A DNA stretch of 64,000 bases, from contig PUKZ01000095.1 of NCBI GenBank assembly GCA_003550725.1, positions 88,427 through 152,426 of the forward strand, written 5' to 3'. The notes beneath the pieces were generated by a model. It had not been told where the DNA came from and did not search any database. It saw only the letters and a list, made by a program, of their open reading frames with translations. The position numbers were made by a program, and so were the translations under genes. Positions 9,931 to 21,200 of this stretch are shown one piece after another; the first letter of the stretch is position 1; each line of letters begins with the position of its first letter. Source of the stretch: Bacteroidales bacterium (GTDB lineage Bacteria; Bacteroidota; Bacteroidia; Bacteroidales; UBA7960).

Positions 9931-10259
9931 TTCTCTATTAATTTTATTTCAGTAATTATATCCTTATTGAAATATTTGGTTTAAATATTTGTTATTAAAT
10001 TTTTAATGCAAATTTTTTCCATTTATAAAAAGAATTGCAAATATAGACTTTTTTTTAAAAAAACCAATGAGAAAAAAATCTATTGCCATATTTTATTTTT
10101 TAATTTTATTACGTTAAATATCTTTAGAATCCAATAAAAAAATACTTTAGCCTGCTTAATATCTCTTAAATTTATATATTGAAGTTTAGCAAATATCAAT
10201 AATCCGTTATATTCATTATTCATATAAAAATTTCAGGTCTCTTTCATTCAACGAATATC
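9931..10259. other. Intergenic region, 329 bases, between rpmH and the MltF-like gene
   Basis: AT-rich, without ORFs. It holds the rpmH promoter and leader (about 100 bases); I see no hairpin terminator after the MltF-like gene stop at 10260. Confidence 0.6.
10038..10067 (-). promoter_or_regulatory. Promoter of rpmH (Bacteroidota type)
   Basis: On the - strand: TTGG, 19 bases, then TATATTTG. Both boxes match the phylum consensus with the expected spacing, about 100 bases before the rpmH start. The spacer is an A/T tract. Confidence 0.85.
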
Positions 10260-11666
10260 TTATTCTACAAATTTTTTATAATGTTCATATAAGTCATAAA
10301 TTGTTTTCACATATTTAACCGGTTCTAATCCGGTGGCATAACCAAAATTAACTATTTCGAGGTTATAATAATCAGGATTGGATTTTTTTAGCATAAAGCG
10401 CTCTACATTATCTTCCCATACATTAGGGTCGGCATCAAAAGCTTTTGCTAACCTGCGGGCATCTTGCACATGCCCATGACCGACATTGTATGACGCTATA
10501 ACGAACTTCTGATGTTCCTTTTCATCATCGATATATTGTTCCCAATAATTATCAAGCCAAAGTAAAAAGTTTATTCCTGCTTTAATGTTTTGTTCAGGAT
10601 CATAGGGGTCTTTCGCTCCAAATTCTCTGGCTGTAGCGGGCATTAGTTGCATAAGGCCACTGGCACCGGCCCATGACCGGGCAAATGGTTTAAACTGCGA
10701 TTCACGATATGTCAATGCTGCAAGCATACGCCAGTCCCATTCAAGTTTTTCTGCCCCCTCCCGCAACAAATCATCATAAGGTGAAATAGCATCACCTGTA
10801 ATAGGAAAGTAATCACTGGCATAACGCGAGCGAAAAGCACGGCGATTTTCGTAATATTTGTTGTAAATAACATAATAATCAACATCTCTTTGAGCTTTCG
10901 CAAGCCATTCATTGACAGCCTCAAGCAACAAGGGTGAAGACTGGCGAACCGCCCATGCAGTTTGCTGGGGTAAACTTATAGGCATTTCAATATCAATGTC
11001 ACGAAAATAGGCAGAATGTATTCGTGCAATATTTTCATCAGATACGGTAAGATCTATAGAATCTTCTGCCACTAGGTTTATAAGTTTTTCAGTAGTAACA
11101 TCCGGAGGCATCTCAACAATATCTATGGTTTCACCTATCTCTTGCGACAAATTTTTAAGACGATTTACATAAGCAGAACCCCGGCGCACATGCACTGTTT
11201 GGCCTACCAATTCAATAGGGCTACGTATTAACTGGCTTTCAATCTGATGCAATTTCATCTGATGCCAGTTTTCAGGTTTACGCTGCACCAAAACCTGGCG
11301 GGTAATATTCATAGGTTTAGTAAATGCAACTCGCTGCCGACGTTCCGCAGTTACAGTTAAACCATAAGCTATCATATCACCTTCACCCCTATTTAGCATC
11401 CCTATCATCTCATCAAAATCTTTGGCAAGCTTAATCTCTACCTGCAAATCCATGTATTCACCAAGCATTTGCAGTAATTCATATTCATAGCCCATAGGTT
11501 CTCCATGATAAATAAAATATGAAATCGGGCTATAGCTTGTAATTGCTATTAAACTGCCCCTCTCCTTGATATCAGGCAAATCAACAGGCTCTTCATCAGG
11601 CTCACAAGAGCATGAAAATAATATGAGAATCAAAAAAATAAAGAAATTTTTGTAATGATAACGCAT
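10260..11666 (-). CDS. mltF: Membrane-bound lytic transglycosylase F-like lipoprotein
   Basis: A 468-residue two-domain enzyme with the MltF architecture. A lipobox (LFSC, Cys19) points to a lipoprotein. Residues about 34-275 form a periplasmic solute-binding (SBP_bac_3) domain with the GYEYELLQMLGEYM and DMIAYGLTVTAERR signatures. Residues about 297-440 form the SLT/lysozyme-like domain: YRESQF carries the catalytic glutamate (E322), followed by GASGLMQLMPATA and later ASYNVGHGHV. The enzyme cleaves the MurNAc-GlcNAc bond of peptidoglycan to give 1,6-anhydro ends; the binding domain probably senses muropeptides. Monocistronic, with a likely promoter at 11695-11725. Confidence 0.92.
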   Translation of the reverse strand: MRYHYKNFFIFLILILFSCSCEPDEEPVDLPDIKERGSLIAITSYSPISYFIYHGEPMGYEYELLQMLGEYMDLQVEIKLAKDFDEMIGMLNRGEGDMIAYGLTVTAERRQRVAFTKPMNITRQVLVQRKPENWHQMKLHQIESQLIRSPIELVGQTVHVRRGSAYVNRLKNLSQEIGETIDIVEMPPDVTTEKLINLVAEDSIDLTVSDENIARIHSAYFRDIDIEMPISLPQQTAWAVRQSSPLLLEAVNEWLAKAQRDVDYYVIYNKYYENRRAFRSRYASDYFPITGDAISPYDDLLREGAEKLEWDWRMLAALTYRESQFKPFARSWAGASGLMQLMPATAREFGAKDPYDPEQNIKAGINFLLWLDNYWEQYIDDEKEHQKFVIASYNVGHGHVQDARRLAKAFDADPNVWEDNVERFMLKKSNPDYYNLEIVNFGYATGLEPVKYVKTIYDLYEHYKKFVE

Positions 11667-11694
11667 AACTTATAAGATTAATTAATACTAATAT

Positions 11695-11725
11695 CAAAAC
11701 TATAAATTATCCAACAAAAGAACAA
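11695..11725 (-). promoter_or_regulatory. Probable promoter of the MltF-like gene
   Basis: On the - strand: TTG, 20 bases, TAGTTTTG, with the start codon about 28 bases beyond. It fits the phylum consensus with one extra spacer base. Confidence 0.6.
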
Positions 11726-11944
11726 TAAATTTATATTATTTAATAAAGATCTGTTTATAATACAACGAAAAGTAATTATTCTTTGCAATATTTTATGATG
11801 ATTTAAATTATATGATGAAGAATAAACTCACAGGTTATAAAGACTATCTAAACCGCTGGCATTTGATTATTTAGAAGACATTATAAGAAATATTATCTTA
11901 TAGTTATTAATTTTCAGGTTTTTTTAACAGTTGCTTTTATTTTT

Positions 11945-12805
11945 TTATTTATCTTTTTTATCCTCTTCTTCCAGTACTGACAAAAAATATTCTCTAATTT
12001 CCATTTGTGTGACAGCGTATTCAAGTGCGGTTGCTCCTTCATTATCTTCGGCAAGAATATCTGCACCATTTTCAACAAGTAATTCAGCCATCTCCATATT
12101 ACCTTCAGTTACAGCTTTCATAAGTGGTGTAAAACCATCATCATTGGAAGCATTTACATTAGCCCCATTTTCTATTAATAACCTGAGGGCAGAAATGCGA
12201 TTCCTGTATGGATAAACCATTATTACAGAGTTACCCTCATTATCCCGGGCTTCCATGTCGGCTCCATATTCAATAAGTTTTTTTATTAATCGTAGATTAT
12301 CTCCGGTTCTCAAGGCACTCATAAGCGGTGTATGCTCTCTGTCATCTCTTGCTTCAATTTCAGCTCCCTCTTCTAATAAAATTCTGACTGTACTTGTATT
12401 ATTAGCATTAACGGCAATCATCAATGCTGTAGCACCATTATTAGCTCGAGTCTCCAGTTTGGCATCACGGTCAATTAAAGTTCTTACAATACGGTTGTTT
12501 CCCTGAAAAGCAGCTTCCATAAGCGGAGTAAACCCAATATTATTTTGTATATTAACAGTTGCACCATTGTTAAGCAATCTCATTGCAATACGATACCGAT
12601 TAAGTTCAGCCGCTTTAATAAGTGGTATGTATTCAGGGTTCCCATCACCGTCAGGATCAGATCCTCTGTCAAGCAAACGCTCAACTCTGCCTATTCTGTC
12701 TTCTTCCACAGCTTTATATAAGCGTGATTGTGCTAATGAATCAGTTACAAAAAAAAGCAACAATAAAGCCGTTACAGAGAAAGTTCTGGATATAAGCGCA
12801 ATCAT
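11945..12805 (-). CDS. Secreted ankyrin-repeat protein
   Basis: Protein of 286 residues with a signal peptide (about residues 1-25, ending TDSLAQS) followed by six or seven ankyrin repeats between about 28 and 275. The repeats show the usual GxTPLMxAxxxGN and LLxxGAxxxxxxxxG pattern, e.g. GFTPLMEAAFQGN, NGATALMIAVNANN, DGFTPLMKAVTEGN. The end is acidic then lysine-rich. Ankyrin stacks bind partner proteins; an exported one in Bacteroidota probably works in the periplasm, but no partner is indicated. The start overlaps no neighbour. A -7-like TAATTTTG lies at 12871-12878. Confidence 0.85.
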   Translation of the reverse strand: MIALISRTFSVTALLLLFFVTDSLAQSRLYKAVEEDRIGRVERLLDRGSDPDGDGNPEYIPLIKAAELNRYRIAMRLLNNGATVNIQNNIGFTPLMEAAFQGNNRIVRTLIDRDAKLETRANNGATALMIAVNANNTSTVRILLEEGAEIEARDDREHTPLMSALRTGDNLRLIKKLIEYGADMEARDNEGNSVIMVYPYRNRISALRLLIENGANVNASNDDGFTPLMKAVTEGNMEMAELLVENGADILAEDNEGATALEYAVTQMEIREYFLSVLEEEDKKDK

Positions 12806-12983
12806 GATAAATAAATTTTTTTAAAATAAAGTGAAAATGACAAGTTGTTATAAATCAATTTTTTGATGAACAAAATTATTAATAATTTTTTGTTTTTATT
12901 AACAAAAAACATGCCTAATTTAATATTATTACAAATTATTGAACTATCAAAAATTCAGTTATTTTTTTTATAAAAGCTTGTCT

Positions 12984-14522
12984 TTAATTTTTTATTTTTA
13001 TGTTATTCAAAGCAAATTTTATACGCTTTTTTACTTCACTATGTCCCAGAATAGCCATTATCTCTTTAACATCAGGGCCTTTTGCTTCGCCAACAAGGCA
13101 AATCCGCAAACCTATCATAACAACACCGGCACTTACATCATTTTTACGCATAAATTCATTTAATGCCTTGTCAATGTTTTCAGGGCTAAAAGGCTCAATA
13201 TCAGCAATTATTTGTATTAATTTATTAAGTACTTCAGATGTTTTTTCTTTCCATTTCTTTTTAACGATTTTTTCATCAAAGCTCTCCGGAGGTTCAAAAA
13301 AGAATGATATTTGTTCCCACAGTTCATGAATAAAATTAACACGGTCTTTAACAAGTGTAACTATTTGTGTTAGTTTGCCCAATGTAGTATCATGTCCTTT
13401 TTCATTAACTATTTTCAATAATTCGCGGGCTATTTCTTCACTGCTCTTTCGCATAAGATATTGATGATTAAACCATTTTGCTTTTTCGGGGCTAAAGCGG
13501 GCACCTGCTTTGTTAACTTTTTCAAGGGAAAATTCCCTGATCATTTCTTGCATAGTAAATAATTCCTGCTCCGTTCCGGGATTCCACCCCAAAAGTGCTA
13601 AAGTATTAATAAAGGCTTCCGGGAAATAACCTGACTCTTTGTATCCATTTGACAATTCACCGGTTTTCGGGTCTTTCCACATCAATGGAAATACCGGGAA
13701 ACCAAGCCTTTCACCATCTCGTTTACTAAGTTTCCCTTTACCATCAGGTTTAAATAATAAAGGTAAATGAGCAAATTCCGGCATTTGATTTTCCCATCCA
13801 AAGAACCTATATAACAAAACATGTAAAGGAACTGAGGGAAGCCATTCTTCACCGCGTATCACATGGCTTATTTTCATGAGGTAATCATCTACTACATTTG
13901 CCAAATGGTAGGTTGGAAGGCCGTCGGCCTTCATCAAAATTTTATCATCAAGAGTAGAAGTATTTACCCTCAACTTTCCCCTGATTATATCTGTCAATTT
14001 CAATTCTTCATTTTCGGGAACAAGAGTGCGTACAACGTATTCTTGCCCTGATTCCAGGCGTTTTCTTGTCTCCTCTTCGGAAAGAGTAAGTGAATTACAC
14101 ATAAATTTCCTGGTAATTGAGTCATATTGTGCATTACCCTTATTTTCCCTTTCAATTTTCTTTCTCATGTTTTCAATCTCTTCGGGAGTATCAAAAGCAT
14201 AGTATGCATGGCCCTTATCCAAGAGATATGAAACATGCTTTTTATAAATATCTTTTCTCTCCGATTGCCGGTATGGTGCATATAAACCACCCTTCTCGGG
14301 CCCCTCATCCCAATAAATACCAGACCATTTTAATGATTCCAAAATATAGGATTCAGCACCCTCAATATACCTATTCTTATCGGTATCCTCAATACGAAGT
14401 ATAAAATCACCATTATGCTTCCTGGCAAAAAGATAATTATACAATGCAGTTCTAACACCCCCAATATGAAGAGGCCCCGTCGGGCTAGGAGCAAAACGAA
14501 CTCTTACTTTCTGTTCTGACAT
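12984..14522 (-). CDS. gltX: Glutamate--tRNA ligase
   Basis: A 512-residue class I aminoacyl-tRNA synthetase charging tRNA-Glu with glutamate. The Rossmann core carries PSPTGPLHIGG (residues 13-22) and, near residue 260, KLSKRDG, the KMSKS-type loop. RIEDTD and YHLANVVDD are further GluRS marks. The C-terminal anticodon-binding domain ends in GDAKGPDVKEI-like sequence followed by a short basic tail. Length is typical. No gatCAB genes are in the window, so whether this enzyme also charges tRNA-Gln cannot be judged. Confidence 0.97.
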   Translation of the reverse strand: MSEQKVRVRFAPSPTGPLHIGGVRTALYNYLFARKHNGDFILRIEDTDKNRYIEGAESYILESLKWSGIYWDEGPEKGGLYAPYRQSERKDIYKKHVSYLLDKGHAYYAFDTPEEIENMRKKIERENKGNAQYDSITRKFMCNSLTLSEEETRKRLESGQEYVVRTLVPENEELKLTDIIRGKLRVNTSTLDDKILMKADGLPTYHLANVVDDYLMKISHVIRGEEWLPSVPLHVLLYRFFGWENQMPEFAHLPLLFKPDGKGKLSKRDGERLGFPVFPLMWKDPKTGELSNGYKESGYFPEAFINTLALLGWNPGTEQELFTMQEMIREFSLEKVNKAGARFSPEKAKWFNHQYLMRKSSEEIARELLKIVNEKGHDTTLGKLTQIVTLVKDRVNFIHELWEQISFFFEPPESFDEKIVKKKWKEKTSEVLNKLIQIIADIEPFSPENIDKALNEFMRKNDVSAGVVMIGLRICLVGEAKGPDVKEIMAILGHSEVKKRIKFALNNIKIKN

Positions 14523-14699
14523 TCTTTATGTGTATTAAATTTAACTTTTATAAAAGCTTAATAAGTTTGAATTAACCACTAAATGAAAATAATAAGTAAT
14601 TATAAAAGCTTGTTTTTAAATAACTTGCAAGCTGTTAATAATATTTCAAAAATAATCGGTAATCATAACAACAAAATCAAGAATCTTAAACTGCTATAA

Positions 14700-16235
14700 T
14701 CATTTATAATAATTTCTCAAAAACTCTTCCCATTCATCTAATTGTTGATTCTTCAACACCCGGGGAAATTTATTTTGTCCACCTTCTTTACCTAATGCTT
14801 TCATATAATCATAAAATGTATTTGAAGAATGAACTTCCACAAAAACATCTTTTATAGCAGCTATTCTTTCCACACGATAATCATCATTAAGAATTTTCAG
14901 GTTCTCATCAATTTTTTTTCTTAACTCATCAATATCAACTTCATTATCAGTGCCAATATACCATTTATGCGCAAACATAGAATTATGTTTAATTCCTGCC
15001 ACGGTAAACTCTCTTACTTCTATATTCAATTGATCTTCTACCCGTTTGATAGCCATATTCATATTTTCCTGCGACAAATGTTCTCCACAAAGATTAAGAA
15101 AATGTTTAGTTCGCCCCGTAATAACAATTTCGCTTAACTCAAGCGAAGTAAATTTTACCATGTCTTCAATTATATATCTCCATGCACCTGCACATGTACT
15201 TAGTAATAAAGCATAGTCAACCCCTTCTTCTACATCCTTAATTGTAAGGGCTTCTGCATCGGGTTTAATATTCCCCTCGGAGTCAAAATTACGTTCATTA
15301 AACGGCACAAACTCCATAAAAATACCATTGTTGAGGACCAATTGCATACTATTGGTGTTTGGCCGGCTTTGAAAAGCAATAAAACCCTCAGAAGCCAGAT
15401 ATGTTTCTATATATGTTAAAGGCTTTCCAAGAAGTTTTTCAAAACCTTTTTCATATGGCCCAAATGACACCCCTCCATGAACAAATATGCTAAGATTAGG
15501 CCATATTTGGTGAATATTGTCAACCTTATAATAATCTATAATTTTTTCAATAAGTATTTGCCACCAGGCAGGCACACCACATATTACACCAATATCCCAC
15601 GACGGGGCTTTTTTTACTATTTCATCAAGTTTTGTAGGCCAATCACGCTCTTTGGCAATTCTTTTTCCGGGTTTATAAAAATGTTGAAACCAAAAAGGTA
15701 GATTTTTGGCTGTAATACCCGATAAATCACCTTCAAAATATGTTCCGTTAAAATTAAGATGGGTACTGCCTCCAAGCATCAATATGCCTTTTTCATAAAA
15801 ATCGCGCGAAAAATCATAACGGGCAAGAGAAAAGATTTGCCTGATGGAGGTTTTTTTTATAGCTCGCAGCATATCAGCTGTTATTGGTATTTGTTTACTT
15901 GATGCTTCAGATGTTCCCGAGCTAAGAGCAAAATATTTCACTTTGCCCGGCCAGCAAACATAAGGTTCACCATTGAGCATCCGATACCACCAGTTTTTAA
16001 AAATATTGTTATAATCATGAATGGGTATTCGTTGCTGAAACTCTTTAACAAAATCAGGGCTTTTCAATATTTCATCAAATCTATATTCCTCTCCAAAAGA
16101 TGTATAAGCAGCCTTCTTTAAAAGCTTCTTTAATTCTCTGGTTTGTATAGCATAAGGATCCTTTATTTTAAAAATAGCCGGCATATTACCACGCAATTTC
16201 ACCGCTCTTTTAATAATTGAACCTAAAACGTGCAT
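14700..16235 (-). CDS. GH3 auxin-responsive promoter family protein
   Basis: A 511-residue member of the GH3 family, part of the acyl-adenylate (ANL) superfamily. Plant GH3 enzymes conjugate amino acids to jasmonate or auxin; the bacterial members are widespread in Bacteroidota with unknown substrates. Visible family features are the P-loop-like FALSSGTSEASSKQIP (about 102-117), YLASEGFIAFQ, LLSTCAGAWRYIIEDMVKF and VITGRTKHFLNLCGEHLS, corresponding to ATP-binding and adenylate motifs. It has its own promoter at 16274-16304 and is not clearly linked to the flanking tRNA synthetase genes. Confidence 0.87.
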   Translation of the reverse strand: MHVLGSIIKRAVKLRGNMPAIFKIKDPYAIQTRELKKLLKKAAYTSFGEEYRFDEILKSPDFVKEFQQRIPIHDYNNIFKNWWYRMLNGEPYVCWPGKVKYFALSSGTSEASSKQIPITADMLRAIKKTSIRQIFSLARYDFSRDFYEKGILMLGGSTHLNFNGTYFEGDLSGITAKNLPFWFQHFYKPGKRIAKERDWPTKLDEIVKKAPSWDIGVICGVPAWWQILIEKIIDYYKVDNIHQIWPNLSIFVHGGVSFGPYEKGFEKLLGKPLTYIETYLASEGFIAFQSRPNTNSMQLVLNNGIFMEFVPFNERNFDSEGNIKPDAEALTIKDVEEGVDYALLLSTCAGAWRYIIEDMVKFTSLELSEIVITGRTKHFLNLCGEHLSQENMNMAIKRVEDQLNIEVREFTVAGIKHNSMFAHKWYIGTDNEVDIDELRKKIDENLKILNDDYRVERIAAIKDVFVEVHSSNTFYDYMKALGKEGGQNKFPRVLKNQQLDEWEEFLRNYYK

Positions 16236-16273
16236 ATAAAAAATTTTGTTGGTTTATTAGTTTAATTTATAGT

Positions 16274-16304
16274 CAAAAATATTGATTTTTTGGAAAAAAT
16301 CAAT
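16274..16304 (-). promoter_or_regulatory. Promoter of the GH3 family gene
   Basis: On the - strand: TTG, 19 bases, TATTTTTG, matching both boxes of the phylum consensus. The spacer is almost entirely a perfect inverted repeat (16282-16303: ten-base arms TTGATTTTTT, two-base loop), which could also end the lysS transcript only a few bases after its stop at 16308. Confidence 0.7.
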
Positions 16305-16307
16305 TGC

Positions 16308-18044
16308 TTAATTGCTGATATTCGATATCCAATTATTAATTTCTTCTGGTTTTGGAGGTGGTATATCCATCTTCATTTTTTTTCTGAGCTTACATAAGGT
16401 ATTAAAAATTTTATTCGGGTTTTCATTTTTCAACTCTTCGGCTGTCAAGTATCCGGCTTTACTTAGCAATTCGGCCCAATGTTCGGGTATCCCGGCTTTA
16501 CTAAACGTTTCACTAATTTGGTGTTTATCTTTACTATCTTTTTCAGGCCGCATTTGCGGAAAAAATATTACATCTTGTATTGAGTTGCTATTGGTCATTA
16601 TCATAGCAAGCCTGTCTATTCCAACTCCTAACCCTGCAGTTGGAGGCATGCCAAATTCTATTGCCTTCAAAAAATCTTCATCCAGTACCATAGCTTCCTG
16701 ATCACCTCTTTTGCCAAGTTCCAGTTGCTCTTTAAATCGTTCACGCTGATCAACAGGATCATTAAGCTCCGAAAAAGCGTTACATATTTCTTTACCATTA
16801 CAAATAACTTCAAATCTTTCGACCAGGCCGGGCTTTGAACGGTGTTTCTTGGCCAGGGGCGACATTTCTATAGGGTAATCGGTAATTATTGTAGGTTGAA
16901 TAAGATTGGGTTCACATTTCTCTCCGAATATCTCATCAATAATTTTACCCCTGCCGGCTGATTGATCAATTTCAATGCCCAAATCAACAGCTAATTTTCT
17001 TAACTGAGATTCATCCATTTCAGAAATATCACAACCTATGTAATGTTTAATTATCTCGTACATAGAAAAACGCCTCCATGGTCTTTTAAAATCAATGGTG
17101 TTATTTCCAACCTTAATAGCAGTACTTCCATAAAGATCCAAAGCTACTTTTTCAATCATTTTTTCAAAAACATCCATCATCCAATAGTAGTCTTTATAAG
17201 CCACATACATTTCCATTTGAGTAAACTCTGGATTGTGAAAACGACTCATGCCCTCATTCCTGAAATCTTTGGCAAATTCAAATACGCCATCGTACCCCCC
17301 TACAATCAATCGTTTTAGGTATAACTCATTGGCAATACGAAGATAAAGAGTAGTATCTAACTTATTATGATAGGTAGTGAAAGGCTTAGCAGCTGCCCCC
17401 CCATAAACAGGCTGCAGTACAGGTGTTTCTACCTCAAGATATCCAAGCTCTTCAAGGTAATTCCTGATACTACTAATCATAGCAGCACGTTTTTCAAAAA
17501 CATCCCTGATTTGAGGATTTACTATCAGATCAACATATCTTTGACGATAGCGTTGTTCGGGATCGGTAAAAGCATCATATGTTTTACCATCTTTTTCTTT
17601 TACAACAGGTAGAGGACGTAAGGATTTACAAAGCAATTTGTATTCTTTTACATGTACCGTAATTTCACCCATCTTGGTAATAAAAACGTGGCCTCTTACA
17701 CCAATTATATCACCAATATCCAACAATTTTTTAAAAACAACATTATACATTGACTTATCATCATCAGGGCAAATCTCATCACGATTAAAATATAATTGAA
17801 TACGCCCCTTATAATCCTGTAATTCAGCAAAAGATGCACTACCCATTATCCTTTTATTCATTAACCGGCCGGCAATACAAACATCCCGGTAATGATCCCT
17901 GTCGTTCGAAAAATTAGTTTGAATTTCTTCGGTTGTAACATTGACCTGGTAAGTTTCTGACGGGTAAGGGTCAATATTTAGCTTCCTCAGCTCATCTAAC
18001 GCTTGGCGACGAATTTGTTCGTGTTCACTTAATTTATTAATCAT
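16308..18044 (-). CDS. lysS: Lysine--tRNA ligase, class II
   Basis: Class II LysRS that charges tRNA-Lys. From the ATG ending at 18044 it has 578 residues. The N-terminal OB-fold anticodon domain (about 15-150) is followed by the catalytic core: motif 2 [18 protein letters not shown] and motif 3 [14 protein letters not shown] are clear, as is [18 protein letters not shown]. About 80 residues extend past motif 3 ([18 protein letters not shown]...), a C-terminal addition that I recall from Bacteroidota enzymes. The frame is open to 18152, but a TATATTTG -7 element at 18062-18069 lies inside that extension and would start transcription about ten bases before 18044, so the shorter form is right. 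Confidence 0.96.
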   Translation of the reverse strand: MINKLSEHEQIRRQALDELRKLNIDPYPSETYQVNVTTEEIQTNFSNDRDHYRDVCIAGRLMNKRIMGSASFAELQDYKGRIQLYFNRDEICPDDDKSMYNVVFKKLLDIGDIIGVRGHVFITKMGEITVHVKEYKLLCKSLRPLPVVKEKDGKTYDAFTDPEQRYRQRYVDLIVNPQIRDVFEKRAAMISSIRNYLEELGYLEVETPVLQPVYGGAAAKPFTTYHNKLDTTLYLRIANELYLKRLIVGGYDGVFEFAKDFRNEGMSRFHNPEFTQMEMYVAYKDYYWMMDVFEKMIEKVALDLYGSTAIKVGNNTIDFKRPWRRFSMYEIIKHYIGCDISEMDESQLRKLAVDLGIEIDQSAGRGKIIDEIFGEKCEPNLIQPTIITDYPIEMSPLAKKHRSKPGLVERFEVICNGKEICNAFSELNDPVDQRERFKEQLELGKRGDQEAMVLDEDFLKAIEFGMPPTAGLGVGIDRLAMIMTNSNSIQDVIFFPQMRPEKDSKDKHQISETFSKAGIPEHWAELLSKAGYLTAEELKNENPNKIFNTLCKLRKKMKMDIPPPKPEEINNWISNISN

Positions 18045-18061
18045 TATACTTGAAGTTTTTG

Positions 18062-18069
18062 CAAATATA
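18062..18069 (-). promoter_or_regulatory. -7 element of the lysS promoter; decides the start codon
   Basis: TATATTTG on the - strand. The expected transcript start is around 18055, leaving a very short leader of about ten bases before the ATG at 18044. I see no clear -33 TTG. Confidence 0.6.
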
Positions 18070-18229
18070 AAACAAGTTTTATATATACTTGCTGTTTTAT
18101 AGCAAATTGGAGTTTTTTTGCAAAACTTAAAATCATAAAATACCAGAATCACAACAAATTAAGAATATTTAAAAAAAGACAAAAATAAATTCAAACCTTC
18201 CAATCTACTGATATTAATGTATGCTTAAC

Positions 18230-18268
18230 AAAAAAAGGCTGCCTTTTCCTAAACAGCCCTTTTTTTTT
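18230..18268 (-). terminator. Terminator after the Ycf48/BNR-like secreted protein gene
   Basis: Hairpin with arms AAAAAAGGCTG and CAGCCCTTTTTT around a 12-base loop, with T tracts on both strands. It starts 23 bases after the stop at 18291 and would work in both directions. Confidence 0.8.
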
Positions 18269-18290
18269 GTGTTTGGCAATCAAAAAGATA

Positions 18291-21200
18291 TTACCTGTTT
18301 ACCTGTACCCTTTTTGTAACGGAACCTACTGAAGTAGTAGCTCTAATAAAATAGATGCCGGTTTGGAAACCCGAAACCTTAACTTTATGAAGGTTATCAT
18401 TTACCGTAGTGCTGTAAATAACCTGGCCGGCCACATCCACAATCTTTATATTATTTATCAGTTCATTTGATTGTATATTCAACACAGTACTCGCAGGATT
18501 GGGAAATATAGTGAGAGTAGAAACAAATGGATCATTGACGAAAAGGTCATCAATATACATTGTAACATCTACTGTTAAATCTTCATCAACGGTAACCTGA
18601 TCTTCCACTGTAATATAGCCTTTTTTCTCGACCTTATAATCATAAATTCCTTCAAAAATATCCTCAAATACATAATCACCCGGATCGTTAGTAACGTCGT
18701 CGAATGTTATTACCGCATTTTCAATAGGTTCTTCCTTCTCATCTTTAACATTAAAATTAACAGTATAGGTATCGGGCATTTCACCAATTTTAATTTCTAC
18801 ATAAAAAGGATATGTAGTTGCTGATAAGCCCTCGCTGTCAGTAGCAATAACCCTCCATTGATATAAACCATCCTGCATATCACCTGCTGAATGAAGATCT
18901 AATATGAAAGTAGTTTCCGTGGTATGAAAATTATAGATCTCAGGGTCACCCTCTATTGTTTCCAGAATAAGCTCATATGAAATTGAACCTCCATCATGAT
19001 CATGAGATGGAGTCCAGGAAAACTCCACACCTTCAATTGTAATTTCTATTTCCTCTTCCATTTCAGGGAAAAGATTGGAAAATCTTTCAGGAACTGAATT
19101 AACCGGATCAATTTTGTCATACTTAAATATTGCTCCATGTTCTGCAACGATAAATCCTTTATTAGGGTTGAAATAAGAATTATCATGAAATGAAACGTCT
19201 GAAAAATTGAAGTCAAGTCCGAAAAATTCAATCTCTTCACCATCAATACTTTCAACTACATGACCATTAGCACCATAAGCAATTATGTGATCTTTCCGGG
19301 CTATATTGAACCTTATCATTTCGGCACTGTTCACACCGACAAAATTAATATTAACAGGCTCCCATGTATTCCCATAATCTTCTGTCACAAGAATGTTATC
19401 TCTGTTACCAAAAGGTCCCCATACACCACCGGCTAATCCAAACTCACCGTCCATAAAATGGATGCCACTAATTCTTCCGGCATTGCTATGGGTAAAAACC
19501 TGATCCCATTCTTGTCCCCCATTAAGGGTTCTGAAAATATAAGGTGATCCACCAGCAAATATTGAACCACCCCCGACAAAAACAATGTCTGGTCCCAGCA
19601 CATCGATAGAATATAATGGATTGTCGGTAGAAACAGGTGTTGACATAACTGAAGCTTCCCAATCACCCTCTTCATTAATAAATAAAAACTGATTTCCAAA
19701 AGTAATTGCGTATCCATGAGCTTCATCCCAGATAATCATTGCTCCTATTTCCTGGCTTGTATTACCGGCCGTTTCCCAGGTCAAGCCACCATCATCACTA
19801 ACTTTAATAATACCATTTATATTTACACCATCTGTAAGATCCAAACCTGCCAAATAAAGCCGGCCATTATCATCCTGATCTATTGAATGCCATCGGTAAT
19901 CAGTGTTTTCAGGTCCTTCAAAAGGCGTCCAGGTTTGTCCACCATCATCTGTTGTATAATATAAGCCTATGGCAAGTTCTTCAATATCTCCCTGTTCATT
20001 AATGTATTTTTGAGCAATCCTGAATCCTACTGCAATTCCATTGTCGTCATCAATAAACTCAATATTCCTGAATACATGAACATGCTCTTCACCATTTCTT
20101 AATATTGCTTCGCCTGCATTATAATTATCTGCTCCTGCAATTATTCCACGTGAACCGGCTACCAGCCAATTTTCATCATCAGAAATACTTACTCCGGCAA
20201 AATTAACACCGGCGAAATCCCGATACCCCTGGCGTACTCCCCCATAAATCTCAAACCATGACTGTCCACTGTCAGTGGAAGCTAAAACCTGTCCAAACAA
20301 ACCTGAAGTAATTATTATTGAACAATCACTATTTGTGGTGATAGCGTTTCTAACTTGAACTGCCTGGGAAACATAAGGATTTTCAGGATCAGGAAGTGGT
20401 GTAAAACCATTAATATCAAGCTTTTCCCATGTATTGCCTCCATCTTGAGTTTTAATAATTCCACCAGTTAGTGACCTGCGGTATGAACCATAACCATTGA
20501 TCCCTTCATCACAAAAAGAAAAATCTGTGACACCAGCCCCTGTAGTGCCAGAAGGAACATTGATTCCACCAGCTGTATTTTGTTCCCAGGTAACCCCAAA
20601 ATCTGTAGATCGAAGAGTCTGAATTGGCATTCCCGTTCCATCAACGCCAACAATAATAGCATTATCGGCTATTCCAAGTCCACGATATGCCCATGTGGTT
20701 TTCTCATTTGGATTAAAAATAATCTCATCAGGAATGTCAATATCCTGCCAGGTCTCCCCCAGATTAGTCGATATAAAACCAGTTTTATTGTTTCCAACAG
20801 CAATCAGCGTGTTTTCATCAAAAAATCTGATATTGCGAATAGCCTCGTCCGACGGAGTTTCTATTATAGTCCAGTTTTGCCCTAAATCATGAGTTATTGC
20901 TGCCATACCACTTGCCCCGGATATTACTACTTTTTCGCTATCCGATGCATCAATATCAATAATATTATGTGGGAAAGGACTTTCTTTTTTCTCCCAATCC
21001 TCACCACCATTATCGGATTTCAAAATAGTACCGTGACCACCACAAGCAAAAACAATATCATCAGTAACATGAACAATTCCGGTAAGCCGGTTTCCGGTAA
21101 CCAAAGGAAGTTGCCAGCTATAATCCGGATTATTCCTCAAAGTTTTAAAATCCTTCACCGATGAAACCTCCTGCAAACTATCTTTAGAAGGCAATTCTGG

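Noticed and set aside
18045..18152. 36-residue N-terminal extension of LysRS
   Set aside because: A TATATTTG promoter element lies inside the extension, and the residues are unlike the family.
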